Shown one piece after another: positions 52,866-62,391 of a DNA stretch of 64,000 nucleotides; position 1 is the first letter of the stretch, and each line of letters opens with the position of its first letter. The notes under the pieces are model-generated. The model ran no database searches. It saw nothing but the letters and a program-made list of their open reading frames with translations, and was not told the origin of the DNA. The position numbers were made by a program, and so were the translations under genes. The DNA is from Kitasatospora sp. MMS16-BH015 (GTDB lineage: Bacteria > Actinomycetota > Actinomycetes > Streptomycetales > Streptomycetaceae), in the NCBI RefSeq assembly GCF_002943525.1, contig NZ_CP025394.1:1364001-1428000 (forward strand), written 5' to 3'.

Positions 52866-54059
52866 TCACGAGTTCGAGTTCAGTATCTGCTGGCGACGGG
52901 TAATCTCGTCACGCAAGGCCTCGGTGTCAGGCAGGGAACTGCTGGTGGCCACCAGCTGATCACCATTCCGGCACAGCTGGATGTCCACGGTGAGTGGGTG
53001 AAGCAGCGTCGCCGGGATCACCGCGCTGCAGAGTGCAGCGCCAAGTAGCTCGGCCGCCTCCGCCACCGGGAATCCCTCGGTAACTGCCAGGTCCAAGGTC
53101 AGCGCGTGGAACCTGCTGGGCACCTCGCGAAGCACATTCATCATGCCACGCGTGTCGAGGCGACCCGAGGCGGTAAGGTGGCCACTCAGCACGGTCCCGC
53201 ACCGCGCCGCCTCCACTTCCAGGAGCTCGGCCACCTCGGCGCACAGGGCCGCGAGCAGGATCTCCTGCGAGTTGGGGGCCTTGTCGATCCCGAGCATCTG
53301 CTTGGCCTGGTCCACTGTCCACGGGCCGGTCGAACGGGACTGGTCCGCTGTAGCAAGCGAGGTGCGGTAGACCGCCTCGGAGCCATACTCCCAGACTGCG
53401 TCGGCCTCCACCGTGCAGTGGTCAGTCCCGGCGCCCGCCCCGGCCCCAGCGGCCGGGGCCCAGTCGACCCGGGTCCACTCGGACGGGCCCGTCGGGCCGG
53501 CGGCGTGCACCGAGACCAGAACTGGCGTGGTGTCCAGAAGTGCCTGGTGATTGGGGCTGAACGCCGCGACCAGCCTGTTGACGGACTCCAGCAGCTCCGT
53601 GGGCGCCTCGCAGTCGATAGTGCAGCCCCACTCCAAGCCCGCCAGAGGCACGGCCGACTGCGGTCGGCCGTCGGCACCCAGCGCGAGCCGCCCACGGGCC
53701 CGCACCCGTAGCCCACCCAGGTTCACGCCGCGAGCCGTGTAACCGTTGACCTGGGTGACCAGCACGCAGGCGGCCACAGCGGCGAGAGTGGACTCGTAGG
53801 CCGTGGGCAGTACCGGGACAGAGCCGGCCGACGGCTTGCCCAAGGCGCCGAACGGGCGGTGGCGGAGTGTGAAATCACGGGCTACCCGCAGCGTCCCGGT
53901 CCGCAGCGTGCGAGTCCGGCATTCGAGGTGGCCGGCCGGCCCGCCCGCTGCCCGGCCCAGCGGCAGGGTGACACTGAAGTCTGCGATCGCCTCCTGCGGG
54001 TTGTCCCGGAACTCGTGCACGCTCTCCGAAACCCCAGTGATGTTCAGCCCGTTGCGCAT
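52866..54059 (-). CDS. OsmC-like protein
   Basis: 397 aa, ATG after GGGGGACACC. The N-terminal half resembles OsmC: SVPVLPTAYESTLAAVAACV with the conserved Cys, then VNGYTARGVNLGGLRVRARGRLAL. The second half (about 255-385) is not clearly recognised. Most OsmC proteins are about 140 aa peroxide-reducing dimers, so this is an enlarged version. Last gene of the peptide cluster visible here; possible thiol or redox role. Confidence 0.6.
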   Translation of the reverse strand: MRNGLNITGVSESVHEFRDNPQEAIADFSVTLPLGRAAGGPAGHLECRTRTLRTGTLRVARDFTLRHRPFGALGKPSAGSVPVLPTAYESTLAAVAACVLVTQVNGYTARGVNLGGLRVRARGRLALGADGRPQSAVPLAGLEWGCTIDCEAPTELLESVNRLVAAFSPNHQALLDTTPVLVSVHAAGPTGPSEWTRVDWAPAAGAGAGAGTDHCTVEADAVWEYGSEAVYRTSLATADQSRSTGPWTVDQAKQMLGIDKAPNSQEILLAALCAEVAELLEVEAARCGTVLSGHLTASGRLDTRGMMNVLREVPSRFHALTLDLAVTEGFPVAEAAELLGAALCSAVIPATLLHPLTVDIQLCRNGDQLVATSSSLPDTEALRDEITRRQQILNSNS

Positions 54060-54117
54060 GGTGTCCCCCTTCTGTGGTCGTTCTCGCCCCGGCGGCGAGC
54101 AGGTGCTTGACAGCCAC

Positions 54118-55401
54118 TCACAGGGACGAGAGCGCCTGTTCCAGATCGGACAGCAGGTCCTCGGGGTCCTCGATACCGGCCGAGAACCGCACCAGGCCCG
54201 GCTCGATGCCGACTTCGCGCCGCTGACGCTCGGTCAGGAAGCTGTGCGAGGTGTTGAACGGGAGACTCACCAGCGTCTCCACTCCGCCCAGGCTGGTGGC
54301 CACCAGTGGCAGGCGCAGCGCGCCGAGCAACTTCAGCGCGGCCTCGTCCCCGTCGGCCAGCTCGAAGGCGACCATGCCCCCGTAGCCGCCGGTGCACAGG
54401 TTCCGGATCCAGGGGTACGGGTAGTCCGGGAGGGACGGGTGGTGGACGCGGCGGACCGCGGGGTGTTCGGCGAGGAACGCCGCGACCGCTGTGGCGTTCT
54501 CGCTCTGCCGCCGCATCCGCAGGGCCAGAGTCTTCAGACCGCGCTCAAGCAGGAAGCAGGTCGTGGCGTCCAGTGAGCCGCCCAGCTTCAGCATCTGCGC
54601 CCAGATCCGGTCCACGTACTTGCGCGAACCGGAGACGGCACCGGCTGTGACGTCGCTGTGCCCGTTGAGGTACTTGGTGGCACTGTGTACGACCAAATGG
54701 GCCCCGTGCTCCAACGGCCGCAGGTGAACAGGGCTGAGGAAGGTGTTGTCCACCACCAGGAAAAGGGCCAACTCGGCAGCCAGGTCACCGAGTTCCCGCA
54801 AAGGCAGCGCCTTCAGAAGGGGATTGGTGAGCGTCTCGAAGAACAGCACCTGCGTCTCGTCACGCACCGCGGCACGGATGGCGTCCAGATCCGTCGGGTC
54901 GGCGAAGGTCACGGACCGGCCGAGTTGGTGCATGTCCTCGCGCAACAGGTTGAAGGTGCCGCCGTACACATCACGCGAACTGATGATGTGGCCGCCGCGG
55001 TTCGTGAGTGCGAGAAGGGTGGTGGTGATGGCTGCCATGCCAGAGGAGAACACCAGACCGCTCTCGGCCGACTCGAGGGAGGCGATCTTCTCCTGCACCG
55101 CCCACTGGTTCGGGCTACCGTAGCGGCCGTAGATCGCGACGTCACGTATGTGGCCTTGGTCGAAGGCCGCATAACTGTCCTCCGTGAACGCGAACGTGGT
55201 GGTCTGGAAGATCGGGGTGCCCACCGCCCCGGTGACCGGGTCCTCGTACGTCCCGGCGTGCACGCTGCGGGTGCTCAGCCCGGTGCCGTCCACCACCCGT
55301 TGCTGGGGTAGCCGGGGGCCGGGAACCCGGCCGCGCTTCAGGCTGTCGACCCACGGCCGCCCGGGACCGGGCTGCGGGGCAGTACCTTCAGAGGTGGCCA
55401 T
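54118..55401 (-). CDS. Cys/Met metabolism PLP enzyme (methionine gamma-lyase/cystathionine gamma-synthase-like)
   Basis: 427 aa. LSTRSVHAG, PIFQTTTFAF, YGRYGSPNQWAVQEKIASLE and the PLP lysine in HSATKYLNGHSDVTAG are diagnostic. The tail SFLTERQRREVGIEPGLVRFSAGIEDPEDL is complete. Whether it eliminates, replaces or condenses cannot be told from motifs. In a peptide cluster it may supply or desulfurise a sulfur amino acid. Confidence 0.88.
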   Translation of the reverse strand: MATSEGTAPQPGPGRPWVDSLKRGRVPGPRLPQQRVVDGTGLSTRSVHAGTYEDPVTGAVGTPIFQTTTFAFTEDSYAAFDQGHIRDVAIYGRYGSPNQWAVQEKIASLESAESGLVFSSGMAAITTTLLALTNRGGHIISSRDVYGGTFNLLREDMHQLGRSVTFADPTDLDAIRAAVRDETQVLFFETLTNPLLKALPLRELGDLAAELALFLVVDNTFLSPVHLRPLEHGAHLVVHSATKYLNGHSDVTAGAVSGSRKYVDRIWAQMLKLGGSLDATTCFLLERGLKTLALRMRRQSENATAVAAFLAEHPAVRRVHHPSLPDYPYPWIRNLCTGGYGGMVAFELADGDEAALKLLGALRLPLVATSLGGVETLVSLPFNTSHSFLTERQRREVGIEPGLVRFSAGIEDPEDLLSDLEQALSSL

Positions 55402-55431
55402 TGAACCTTCTCCTCTCCTTGGAGGTCTGAC

Positions 55432-56805
55432 TCAGACGAGACTGTCGGGCAACGCCGGCCCTGCGGCCGCCGACTCCAGTCGGCGCACCTCGCCTACTGC
55501 GAGCGGGCTGAGACTGATCACAAGATGGAGCAGACCGCACAGCAGCAGGGTGTGCCGCAGCCCCAGTCGCTCGCTCAAGGGGCCGGCCAGCAGCAGGCCC
55601 AGCGGCTGGCTCGCATATGAGCCGCACCACTCGTAGGCGCTGACCTTGGAGAGCGCGGTCGAGGGGATCTGCTGCTGCAGGACCGTCTCCCAGAGCGGGT
55701 TGAACACCATCAGGCCGAATCCGCCGACGAAGCCCGCCACGGCGAGTGGTACAGGCGAGCTGAAGACCGACAGACCCAGCGCGGGTGCTGCGAAACCCGC
55801 CACCAGGCAGACCCCGAACCGCAGCGCGCGCCGAGGGCGCACGTACACGGCAACCGCTCCGCCGCACACGGCCCCGACCCCGGACGCCGTGAGCACCAAG
55901 CCCCACATCTTGGGGCCACCCAAGTCCTGTTCGCTCAGCACCGGCCCCAGCACGGTGAAGACCGCGAACAGCCCGTTGGTCAGGGAGGCCGCGGAGATCA
56001 CGCTCCACACCCAGGCCCGGCCGCTGAACTCCCGCCATCCTTCTCGGAGATCGCCCAGGACATCGCGGACCTGGACCTGTCCGCCGCTCCCGGCTGTGCC
56101 GAGCCGCAACCGGCCCAGGCAGCAGGCGCTCACCGCGAAGGTGGCGGCGTCGCAGCCGAGGGCCCACCCCGGGCTCGCCAACATCACCAGGGCCGTCGCA
56201 GCGGCGGGGCCGAGGATCATCATCCCCGAGTAGGACATGGACCGCAGGGCGTTGGCGGACTGGAGCTCGTCGGCCGCCACCACCTGGCTCACCAGACCCG
56301 TCACAGTAGGTGTGAACATGGCACTTGCCGTCCCGTACACCCCCTGCAGCACGGCGAGTTGCCAGATGCTCGCGGTACCGGTCAGCAGCAGCGCCGCGCA
56401 GGCTCCCTGGCACAGCAGACGTACCAGGTCAGCGGCGATCATGACCCGCTGCCTGGGTAGCCGGTCACCGAGCACACCGCCTATCAGCATGAAGAGCACG
56501 ATGGGCAGGGAACGCGCGAGCATCACCAAGCCGATGTCACCCGCCGAACCCGTCAGGTCCAGGATGGCGAACGCCATGGCCGGACCCACCAGGAAGTCTC
56601 CGAAGGAAGAGGTGAGTTGGCCCAGGAAGAACCACCGGTAGGCGGGCCTCCGCAGGACCGCGAACCGGCCCCCGGCCGAGGCGGACGGCACCTCGGCCGA
56701 CTGTGCGCTGTCTGCCGCGTCGATCTCTGCCTCCCCCTTCGCGGACCGGCCGGTCGCGGTGGCGCCGGCCGTCCTGCGACGATCAGTTCGAACTGGCGCC
56801 ATCAT
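55432..56805 (-). CDS. MFS transporter (DUF894/TetA-like exporter)
   Basis: 457 aa, about 12 membrane helices after a 45-residue hydrophilic N-terminus. FFLGQLTSSFGDFLVGPAMAF and GGVLGDRLPRQRVMIAADLVR are typical of the MFS_3 (enterobactin-exporter-like) family. The start overlaps the SagB-like stop by 4 bp. It probably exports the peptide product or confers self-resistance. Confidence 0.85.
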   Translation of the reverse strand: MMAPVRTDRRRTAGATATGRSAKGEAEIDAADSAQSAEVPSASAGGRFAVLRRPAYRWFFLGQLTSSFGDFLVGPAMAFAILDLTGSAGDIGLVMLARSLPIVLFMLIGGVLGDRLPRQRVMIAADLVRLLCQGACAALLLTGTASIWQLAVLQGVYGTASAMFTPTVTGLVSQVVAADELQSANALRSMSYSGMMILGPAAATALVMLASPGWALGCDAATFAVSACCLGRLRLGTAGSGGQVQVRDVLGDLREGWREFSGRAWVWSVISAASLTNGLFAVFTVLGPVLSEQDLGGPKMWGLVLTASGVGAVCGGAVAVYVRPRRALRFGVCLVAGFAAPALGLSVFSSPVPLAVAGFVGGFGLMVFNPLWETVLQQQIPSTALSKVSAYEWCGSYASQPLGLLLAGPLSERLGLRHTLLLCGLLHLVISLSPLAVGEVRRLESAAAGPALPDSLV

Positions 56806-57962
56806 GCCCCGCGGCCGTCCCAGGCGTCCTGGGCAAAGGAGAAATCGGCCGGGCCACCGTGCAGCATGCGGTCCTGGCGCTCACGTTCGTCCACCGCCGG
56901 AACACCGACACCGTTGAGGCCGACGAGGATCTCCGAGGTCCAGTCCAGCCCCAACGCCTCCTCCACGGCGGCGTCCCGGGTCGCGGCGGTGAAGAACACC
57001 CCGAGGTTCAGGGCGGTGCCCACCAGGTAGGCGGTCTGGCTGAAGTGCCCGAGCTCCATGAACAGCGTCCGGTACGTCCGGCCGGTCCGGTACTTCCAGG
57101 CGGTCCGCTCCAGCATCGCGGTGTAGAACAGCACGACGCCGGCCTGGCCGACATAGGTCTGTCCGCCGCACCAGTGGACCAGCTCCTCGCGGTCGACCTC
57201 CCGGCCCGGAGCGACGGCCTCCAGGGCGTGCGCAGTCGGGTGATAGTGGTAGATCCCCGGTGCCACGCCCTCGACTCCGAGCACGACCGGATAGACCTCC
57301 AGGGTGTGCAGCGCGCCCGCCGAAGGGCTGGCCTTCAGCAACTGCTGCTGCAGGCCCTTCGGTTCCACCGTGTGCAGGGGGCCTGCGACCCAGCGCAGCA
57401 GGGTGGCCAGCTCCTGTCGCGACACCAGCGCCCCCGGCTCGAACCTCCTGGTGGTACGCCGGCGGCGCAGCACCGCCTCCAGCCCGAGCGCGGCCGGATC
57501 CGCACCGGTCGCGGGGGGCAGCTGGGTCCGGGGAACAGCTGGGTACTCCTTGAACGGCGCGGGCTGGGGTCGGTCGGGCAGAGTCTGCAAGAGCCAGGCC
57601 GTGTCCTCGGCCGCGCTGGCGAACTCGGCGCCGGAGTGGGTGCGCGACGCGAGGTGGAAGTACCTGGACGCCGTGCCCCAATCACCCCAAGGACCCAGTC
57701 GCTCCTCGAACTCGTGCTCGCGTGACCCTTCCTCCACCAGGACGTTGGCCGCCAGCAGCTGGGCGACCAACCGGGCGTCCGGGGCCCCGGCGCTGTCACG
57801 GTCTGCCGAGGGCTCGGACCAGTCGGCGAAGCGGGGCAGCAGCGCGTGCGCGGCCTCGCTCAGCGCGAACTGCCGGTGCCGTACCGGGTCATCACACACC
57901 AGTCTTCCGTCGCGCCACACGAAGACGCAGAGCCGCGAGACTCGTAGACGCACAGTGATCAT
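56802..57962 (-). CDS. SagB/ThcOx-type nitroreductase-fold oxidoreductase
   Basis: 386 aa. Start ATG 57962 or GTG 57953; GAGGGGG fits the GTG better by spacing, and the frame is open to 58193. Nitroreductase FMN motifs: VLRRRRTTRRFEP, SPSAGALHTLEVYPVV and MELGHFSQTAYLVGTALNLG. SagB-type enzymes oxidise azolines to azoles or desaturate peptides. Without a cyclodehydratase partner here, it may oxidise the nonribosomal peptide or a precursor. Confidence 0.82.
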   Translation of the reverse strand: MITVRLRVSRLCVFVWRDGRLVCDDPVRHRQFALSEAAHALLPRFADWSEPSADRDSAGAPDARLVAQLLAANVLVEEGSREHEFEERLGPWGDWGTASRYFHLASRTHSGAEFASAAEDTAWLLQTLPDRPQPAPFKEYPAVPRTQLPPATGADPAALGLEAVLRRRRTTRRFEPGALVSRQELATLLRWVAGPLHTVEPKGLQQQLLKASPSAGALHTLEVYPVVLGVEGVAPGIYHYHPTAHALEAVAPGREVDREELVHWCGGQTYVGQAGVVLFYTAMLERTAWKYRTGRTYRTLFMELGHFSQTAYLVGTALNLGVFFTAATRDAAVEEALGLDWTSEILVGLNGVGVPAVDERERQDRMLHGGPADFSFAQDAWDGRGA

Positions 57963-58048
57963 CCCCCTCAGTAACTCGGAAATCGGAGTAGTGGCGATCG
58001 CGGCGGGTCCGTGCTGGCAGCGCTCCGGGCAGCCACCAGCGCCCGACG

Positions 58049-59158
58049 TCAGCCCGCCAGCAGCGTGGTCCGCAGGGCGGCGGCCTCGGCCGGCCGGGAG
58101 CAGCCGGACAGCGCCAGCCCGTCCTCCAGCTCCCGGGCGAGCAGCGCCAGCACCCGCCGCACCCCGGCTGCGCCGCCGACCGCGAGGCCCCATAGCGCCG
58201 GCCGGCCGATCAGGACCGCCGATGCCCCCAGGGCCAGGGCGCGCAGTACGTCCACCCCGCTGCGGATACCGCCGTCCACCAAGACCGGCACATGGTCAGG
58301 CAGAGCTTCATACACTGCCGGCAGCGCCGTGGCGGAGACCACCGCCCCGTCGAGTTGGCGGCCCCCGTGGTTGGAGACCACCACCGCGTCCGCACCGACA
58401 CCGACGGCCCGGACCGCGTCGTCCGGATCGAGGATCCCCTTCACCACCAGGGGCAGCCTGGTACGTCCGCGCAACCACTCCAGGTCGCGCCAGCTCAGGC
58501 AGGGATCGAAGGTCGCCGTGGTGTGCACCATGAGTGAGCTGGCGCCCGCGCGCCCGTGGTGGGCCGGGGAGAGCTGCTCCCCGGTCGGCAGGTTCGCCGC
58601 CCGGATGTGCGGCGGCACGGTGAAACCACTCCGTACGTCCCGCAGTCGACGCCCCATTCGGGGCACGTCCACCGTGATGACGACCGCCCGGCAGCCCGCC
58701 GCTTCGGCCCGCTCCAGGAGAGCCTCCGTCAGTCGGCGGTCACGGAGCCAGTACAGCTGGAACCAAGTGATGGCGCCGACCGCCGCGATCTCCTCGACGG
58801 CACAGCTGTTGAGGAGACCCGCGACGTACACCGCCCCCGTGTCACGCGCGGCCTCGGCCGCGGCGAGTTCGCCCTCCGGATGCAGCAACCGCTGGTAGGC
58901 CATGGGCGCGATACCAAGAGGCAGGCCGAGCTCACTGCCGAGGAGGGCTGTCCGGGTGGTGCAGCGGGACACGTCGTTGAGCACCCGCGGTACGACTCCG
59001 ACCCGCCGCCAGGCGGACAGGTTGGCGGCGACCGTCTGCTCGGTGCCCGCGCCACCGCTGACGAAGTCCCAGAGGGCCGGCTCCACGCGTTCTGCGGCGG
59101 CCCGCTCGAAATCCGTCAGGTCCAGAAACTCGGTGAGCCGTTCTACCGAGACCGTCAC
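58049..59158 (-). CDS. hmo: 4-Hydroxymandelate oxidase (FMN-dependent alpha-hydroxyacid oxidase)
   Basis: 369 aa from the GTG at 59158, which overlaps the upstream stop by 4 bp. FMN/substrate motifs: PLGIAPMAYQRLLHPEGE, TWFQLYWLRDR, VVKGILDPDDA, the catalytic His in SNHGGRQLDG, and VLVDGGIRSGVDVLRALALGA. It oxidises 4-hydroxymandelate to 4-hydroxyphenylglyoxylate, the second step to hydroxyphenylglycine. Confidence 0.9.
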   Translation of the reverse strand: MTVSVERLTEFLDLTDFERAAAERVEPALWDFVSGGAGTEQTVAANLSAWRRVGVVPRVLNDVSRCTTRTALLGSELGLPLGIAPMAYQRLLHPEGELAAAEAARDTGAVYVAGLLNSCAVEEIAAVGAITWFQLYWLRDRRLTEALLERAEAAGCRAVVITVDVPRMGRRLRDVRSGFTVPPHIRAANLPTGEQLSPAHHGRAGASSLMVHTTATFDPCLSWRDLEWLRGRTRLPLVVKGILDPDDAVRAVGVGADAVVVSNHGGRQLDGAVVSATALPAVYEALPDHVPVLVDGGIRSGVDVLRALALGASAVLIGRPALWGLAVGGAAGVRRVLALLARELEDGLALSGCSRPAEAAALRTTLLAG

Positions 59159-60117
59159 GCGTCCACATCCGTCTCCTGATCGCCCGAGGCCATGACCGCC
59201 CACTCCTCGGACTCGCCAGGTCGGGCGGCGGTGGGCCGCAGGGCTCTCACCCGCTGTACCACGGGGCAGACATGGCCGGGCAGGCACCGCTCCCCGGACC
59301 AGCGGGCGCGGTCGTCGGCTGCCTGCCACGGATAGCCGCACTCGGCCACCAGGGCTGCCGCCTGCGCCGCGTCGGCCACCGAGACCGCAACCTGCTCCTC
59401 GGTGCACACGCCGATGGCGGCCAGCCCAGCGTCCTGGAGCGCGTACGCCCCGGCGCAGACCTCGGTGACCCCGGCCACTACGAGTGCTCCCCCCGCCGTC
59501 GGAGTCCCGCCCGCACACACCGTGGCCACCGGCAGCCCGTGCGACCTGAGCAACTCGGCGGCAGCGACCAGTCCGGTCGCGTGATCCACTCCGACGGTGT
59601 GTCTCGCCGCAGCCTCCGCCGCCGAGTTGATTCTCGCGTAGCCGGTGATCCCGCGCAGCCGCAGCCACGGCTGGTCGACGACCTCGCGTGCCAGGGCCGG
59701 CAGATCCGCCGGCCCGTCCCCGACTGCCGGAAGCTCCAGCAGGACGCCGATGGGGACCGAACGACGCGCCGCCGCCCGCCCGAACCCGAGGGCGCTCGCA
59801 CGGGAGGCCACCTGAACGGTCAGCTCGCACCTGTCCGCGAGCCGCGCGAACAGCTCCCACCTCCACGGGTCCTCCCAGGAGTGGGCCACCACGATGTCCC
59901 GCACACCCGCGTCGGCGTACCGCTCGACCTCGCGCGCGTGGTGCACCGCGATGCCCCGCGCCCCGGCCGCGATCTGCCGCCGGGCGATCTCCACCGTGCG
60001 GTGGCCCTTGACGTGCGCCCTGACCTGAACCCCTGCGGCGGCGGCCGGACGGTGGAAGCGCCTCAGGTTGTCGTCGAGCCGCTCCAGGTCCACGTACGCA
60101 ACCGCTCCGGCCGTCAC
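59155..60117 (-). CDS. Alanine-racemase-fold PLP protein (D-threonine aldolase-like N-terminal domain)
   Basis: 320 aa. The PLP-barrel start reads VAYVDLERLDDNL, with the PLP lysine in RAHVKGHRTVEIARRQIAAGA. GITGYARI and VCAGGTPTAGG (phosphate-binding) are present. The C-terminal domain is shorter than in D-threonine aldolase. It overlaps both neighbours by 4 bp (aminotransferase and hydroxymandelate oxidase), so it is embedded in the hydroxyphenylglycine pathway. Possible roles are racemising free hydroxyphenylglycine or cleaving a beta-hydroxy amino acid. Confidence 0.75.
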   Translation of the reverse strand: MTAGAVAYVDLERLDDNLRRFHRPAAAAGVQVRAHVKGHRTVEIARRQIAAGARGIAVHHAREVERYADAGVRDIVVAHSWEDPWRWELFARLADRCELTVQVASRASALGFGRAAARRSVPIGVLLELPAVGDGPADLPALAREVVDQPWLRLRGITGYARINSAAEAAARHTVGVDHATGLVAAAELLRSHGLPVATVCAGGTPTAGGALVVAGVTEVCAGAYALQDAGLAAIGVCTEEQVAVSVADAAQAAALVAECGYPWQAADDRARWSGERCLPGHVCPVVQRVRALRPTAARPGESEEWAVMASGDQETDVDA

Positions 60118-61196
60118 GACGCCATCCCCGGCAGTTCGAACTCCCTTACGGCAGACAGGAACCGATCGTTCTCGGTCGCGTTTCCGACGGTGACCCGCAC
60201 CCCCTCGCCAGGGAAGGACTTGACCAGGACCCGGCGCTCCAGGCAGTGCTGACGGAACAGATCGGCGTGCCTGCCCAGCCCCAGCCAGAGGAAGTTCGCC
60301 CCACTCTCCGGCACCCGGTACCCGAGCCCGACCAGCTCCCCGCGGAGCAGCTCACGCTGCTCGACCACCTCGTCACAGCGCTGCCTCAGCTCCTGATCGG
60401 CCTCCAGCGAGGCGACCGCCGCAGCCTGGGCGACCGTACCCACCGAGTACGGCAGGGCGAGCCTGCGCAGCCTCTCCGCGATGTCCTCGGAGGACAGGCT
60501 GTACCCGATCCGCATCCCGGCCAGTCCGAACGCCTTGGAGAAGGTGCGCAGCGCCACGAGGTTGTCCCGCCCGGCAGCGGCCTGGTCGCGGACGTACGCC
60601 ATGCCGTCCAGGGCGTCCGGGTAGCGGACGAACTCCCAGTAGGCCTCGTCGAGCACGATCAGCACGTCCTCGGGGACGGCGTCGAAGAACTTCTCCAGCT
60701 CGGCTCGGCCGAGCACCCCGCCGGTCGGGTTGTTCGGCGTACACACGAAGACCAGCCGGGTGCGGTCGTTGACGGCTGCCGCCAGAGCGACCAGGTCCAC
60801 CCGCCCGTCGGGGCGCAGTGGCACCGGGCGCGCGGTGGCGCCCACTGTCCTGGCTATCAGCGAGTACGCCTCGAACGACGGCCGGGGGAAGAGGATCTCG
60901 TCCCCCGGCGCGCTGGTGAGTTGGGCGAGTTGGAGGCACAGGGCGATCGATCCCGCTCCCAGGGAGACCTGGGTCACCGGGGCTCCGAAGCGGTCGGCCA
61001 GACACTCGCGCAGCAGCCGACCGCTGTTGTCGGGGTACCGGTGCACCCCTCCTGCCGCCCGGGCGACCGCCGCCCGGACCGAGCCGAGCGGGCCGAACGG
61101 CAGCTCGTTGGAGGCCAGTTCGGTCGTTCCGGCCGGAATCGGCACGGTCTTGAATCCGGCGAGGCCGTACAGATCCGGACGGGTTCTGACTGGCAT
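60114..61196 (-). CDS. Class I/II aminotransferase (HisC-like), probable hydroxyphenylglycine aminotransferase
   Basis: 360 aa from the ATG at 61196 (AGGGAG upstream). PLP motifs: ASNELPFGPLGSV, CTPNNPTGGVL, VLDEAYWEF, and the Lys in TFSKAFGLAGMRIGY. Histidinol-phosphate-type fold. Between hydroxymandelate synthase and oxidase genes, it most likely aminates 4-hydroxyphenylglyoxylate using tyrosine. It may also make hydroxyphenylpyruvate, closing the usual Hpg cycle. Confidence 0.82.
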   Translation of the reverse strand: MPVRTRPDLYGLAGFKTVPIPAGTTELASNELPFGPLGSVRAAVARAAGGVHRYPDNSGRLLRECLADRFGAPVTQVSLGAGSIALCLQLAQLTSAPGDEILFPRPSFEAYSLIARTVGATARPVPLRPDGRVDLVALAAAVNDRTRLVFVCTPNNPTGGVLGRAELEKFFDAVPEDVLIVLDEAYWEFVRYPDALDGMAYVRDQAAAGRDNLVALRTFSKAFGLAGMRIGYSLSSEDIAERLRRLALPYSVGTVAQAAAVASLEADQELRQRCDEVVEQRELLRGELVGLGYRVPESGANFLWLGLGRHADLFRQHCLERRVLVKSFPGEGVRVTVGNATENDRFLSAVREFELPGMAS

Positions 61197-61229
61197 GATC
61201 TCCCTCTTCCTCACGCGGGGATACCGGTG

Positions 61230-62330
61230 CTACACAGCGTCGCGGTGCCGGAGCCGTTCCTGCTCCACCGCCGCGTAGAGCGACTTGATGTTGGCGCTGC
61301 CGAAGGTGTTCGCCCCGGCCCGCTCGATGACCTCGAAGAAGAACGTCTTCCTCGGATGCGTCGAACGGCAGAAGATCTGGAAGAGCTGACCGTTGTGGTC
61401 CTCGTCCACCAGCAGGTCCAGCTCCCGCAGTTCGGCGATCGTGTGCCGGGCGAGCGTCAGTCGCTTCGCCAAGGCGTCGTAGTATGCACCGGGGGTGCCG
61501 AGGAACTCCGCTCCTCGCCGGCGCATCGAGCGGACCGAGGTCACGACGTCGTCGGTGGCGAGCGCGATGTGCTGGACGCCCGCACCGTTGTGGTTCTTGA
61601 GGAACTGGTCGAGCTGTCCCGGCTCGCCGGCCGGATCGGGCTCCAACAGGGTGAGCACGACCTCACCGGAAAAGCTGGCGACCACCTTGGAGTTCATGGC
61701 CTGCGCCCCGACCGCGATGTGTTCCTCGAACATCACCGTGAACCCCAGCACGTCCTGGTAGAACTCGACCGTCCGGTCGAGCTGGCCGGCCTCCAGACAG
61801 ACCGCGAGATGGTCGACGGAGTGCAGCCCTGCCACCTGGACCGGCCGCGGCAGGACCTCGGGGAGGGGCACCAGACCAGGCAGGGCTCGCGGATCGGTGC
61901 CGGGCGGCCGCTCGACGAAGGTGTGCAGCACATCGCCGAAGGCCACCACCGAGGCGGTCACGACTCCGTCGTGGTCGACCGGCGCGGCAACCGGACGGGC
62001 GCCGCGCGAAGTCGCGGTCGCGAACGCTGCCCTGGCGTCGCGGACCCGTAACCCGATGACGGCCACGCCGTCACCGTGCGCCGCCACGTAGGAGCCGGCC
62101 GACTCGTCCTGCTGGACGGCCTCGGTAAGGACCAGCCGAATCGATCCGTCGCCCACCGCGACCGACCGGGTGGCCTGCTCCGGCCCGGCTCCGGTCCCCG
62201 CGTAGGGTGTGAGCCCCAGCCCGTCGACCAGGGCGGGAAGCGCGGTAATCACATCGGCCACGTGGAACTCGATGTGGTCGAGACCGAGTCCGTGGAACAC
62301 GTCGTCCTCAGGTCCGGCTTTCTTCGTCAT
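61230..62330 (-). CDS. hmaS: 4-Hydroxymandelate synthase (HppD-family dioxygenase)
   Basis: 366 aa. Two vicinal-oxygen-chelate domains. Iron ligands are the histidines in SVDHLAV and VQHIAL and the glutamate in FFFEVIERAG. The ending GANTFGSANIKSLYAAVE is typical of HmaS rather than HPPD. It converts 4-hydroxyphenylpyruvate to S-4-hydroxymandelate, the committed step to hydroxyphenylglycine. Confidence 0.9.
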   Translation of the reverse strand: MTKKAGPEDDVFHGLGLDHIEFHVADVITALPALVDGLGLTPYAGTGAGPEQATRSVAVGDGSIRLVLTEAVQQDESAGSYVAAHGDGVAVIGLRVRDARAAFATATSRGARPVAAPVDHDGVVTASVVAFGDVLHTFVERPPGTDPRALPGLVPLPEVLPRPVQVAGLHSVDHLAVCLEAGQLDRTVEFYQDVLGFTVMFEEHIAVGAQAMNSKVVASFSGEVVLTLLEPDPAGEPGQLDQFLKNHNGAGVQHIALATDDVVTSVRSMRRRGAEFLGTPGAYYDALAKRLTLARHTIAELRELDLLVDEDHNGQLFQIFCRSTHPRKTFFFEVIERAGANTFGSANIKSLYAAVEQERLRHRDAV

Positions 62331-62391
62331 GAGAGTGTCGTCCTTTCCTCACACCGGGCCGGCCGGCCCGAGAGTCGGGTGGTTACCCGGG

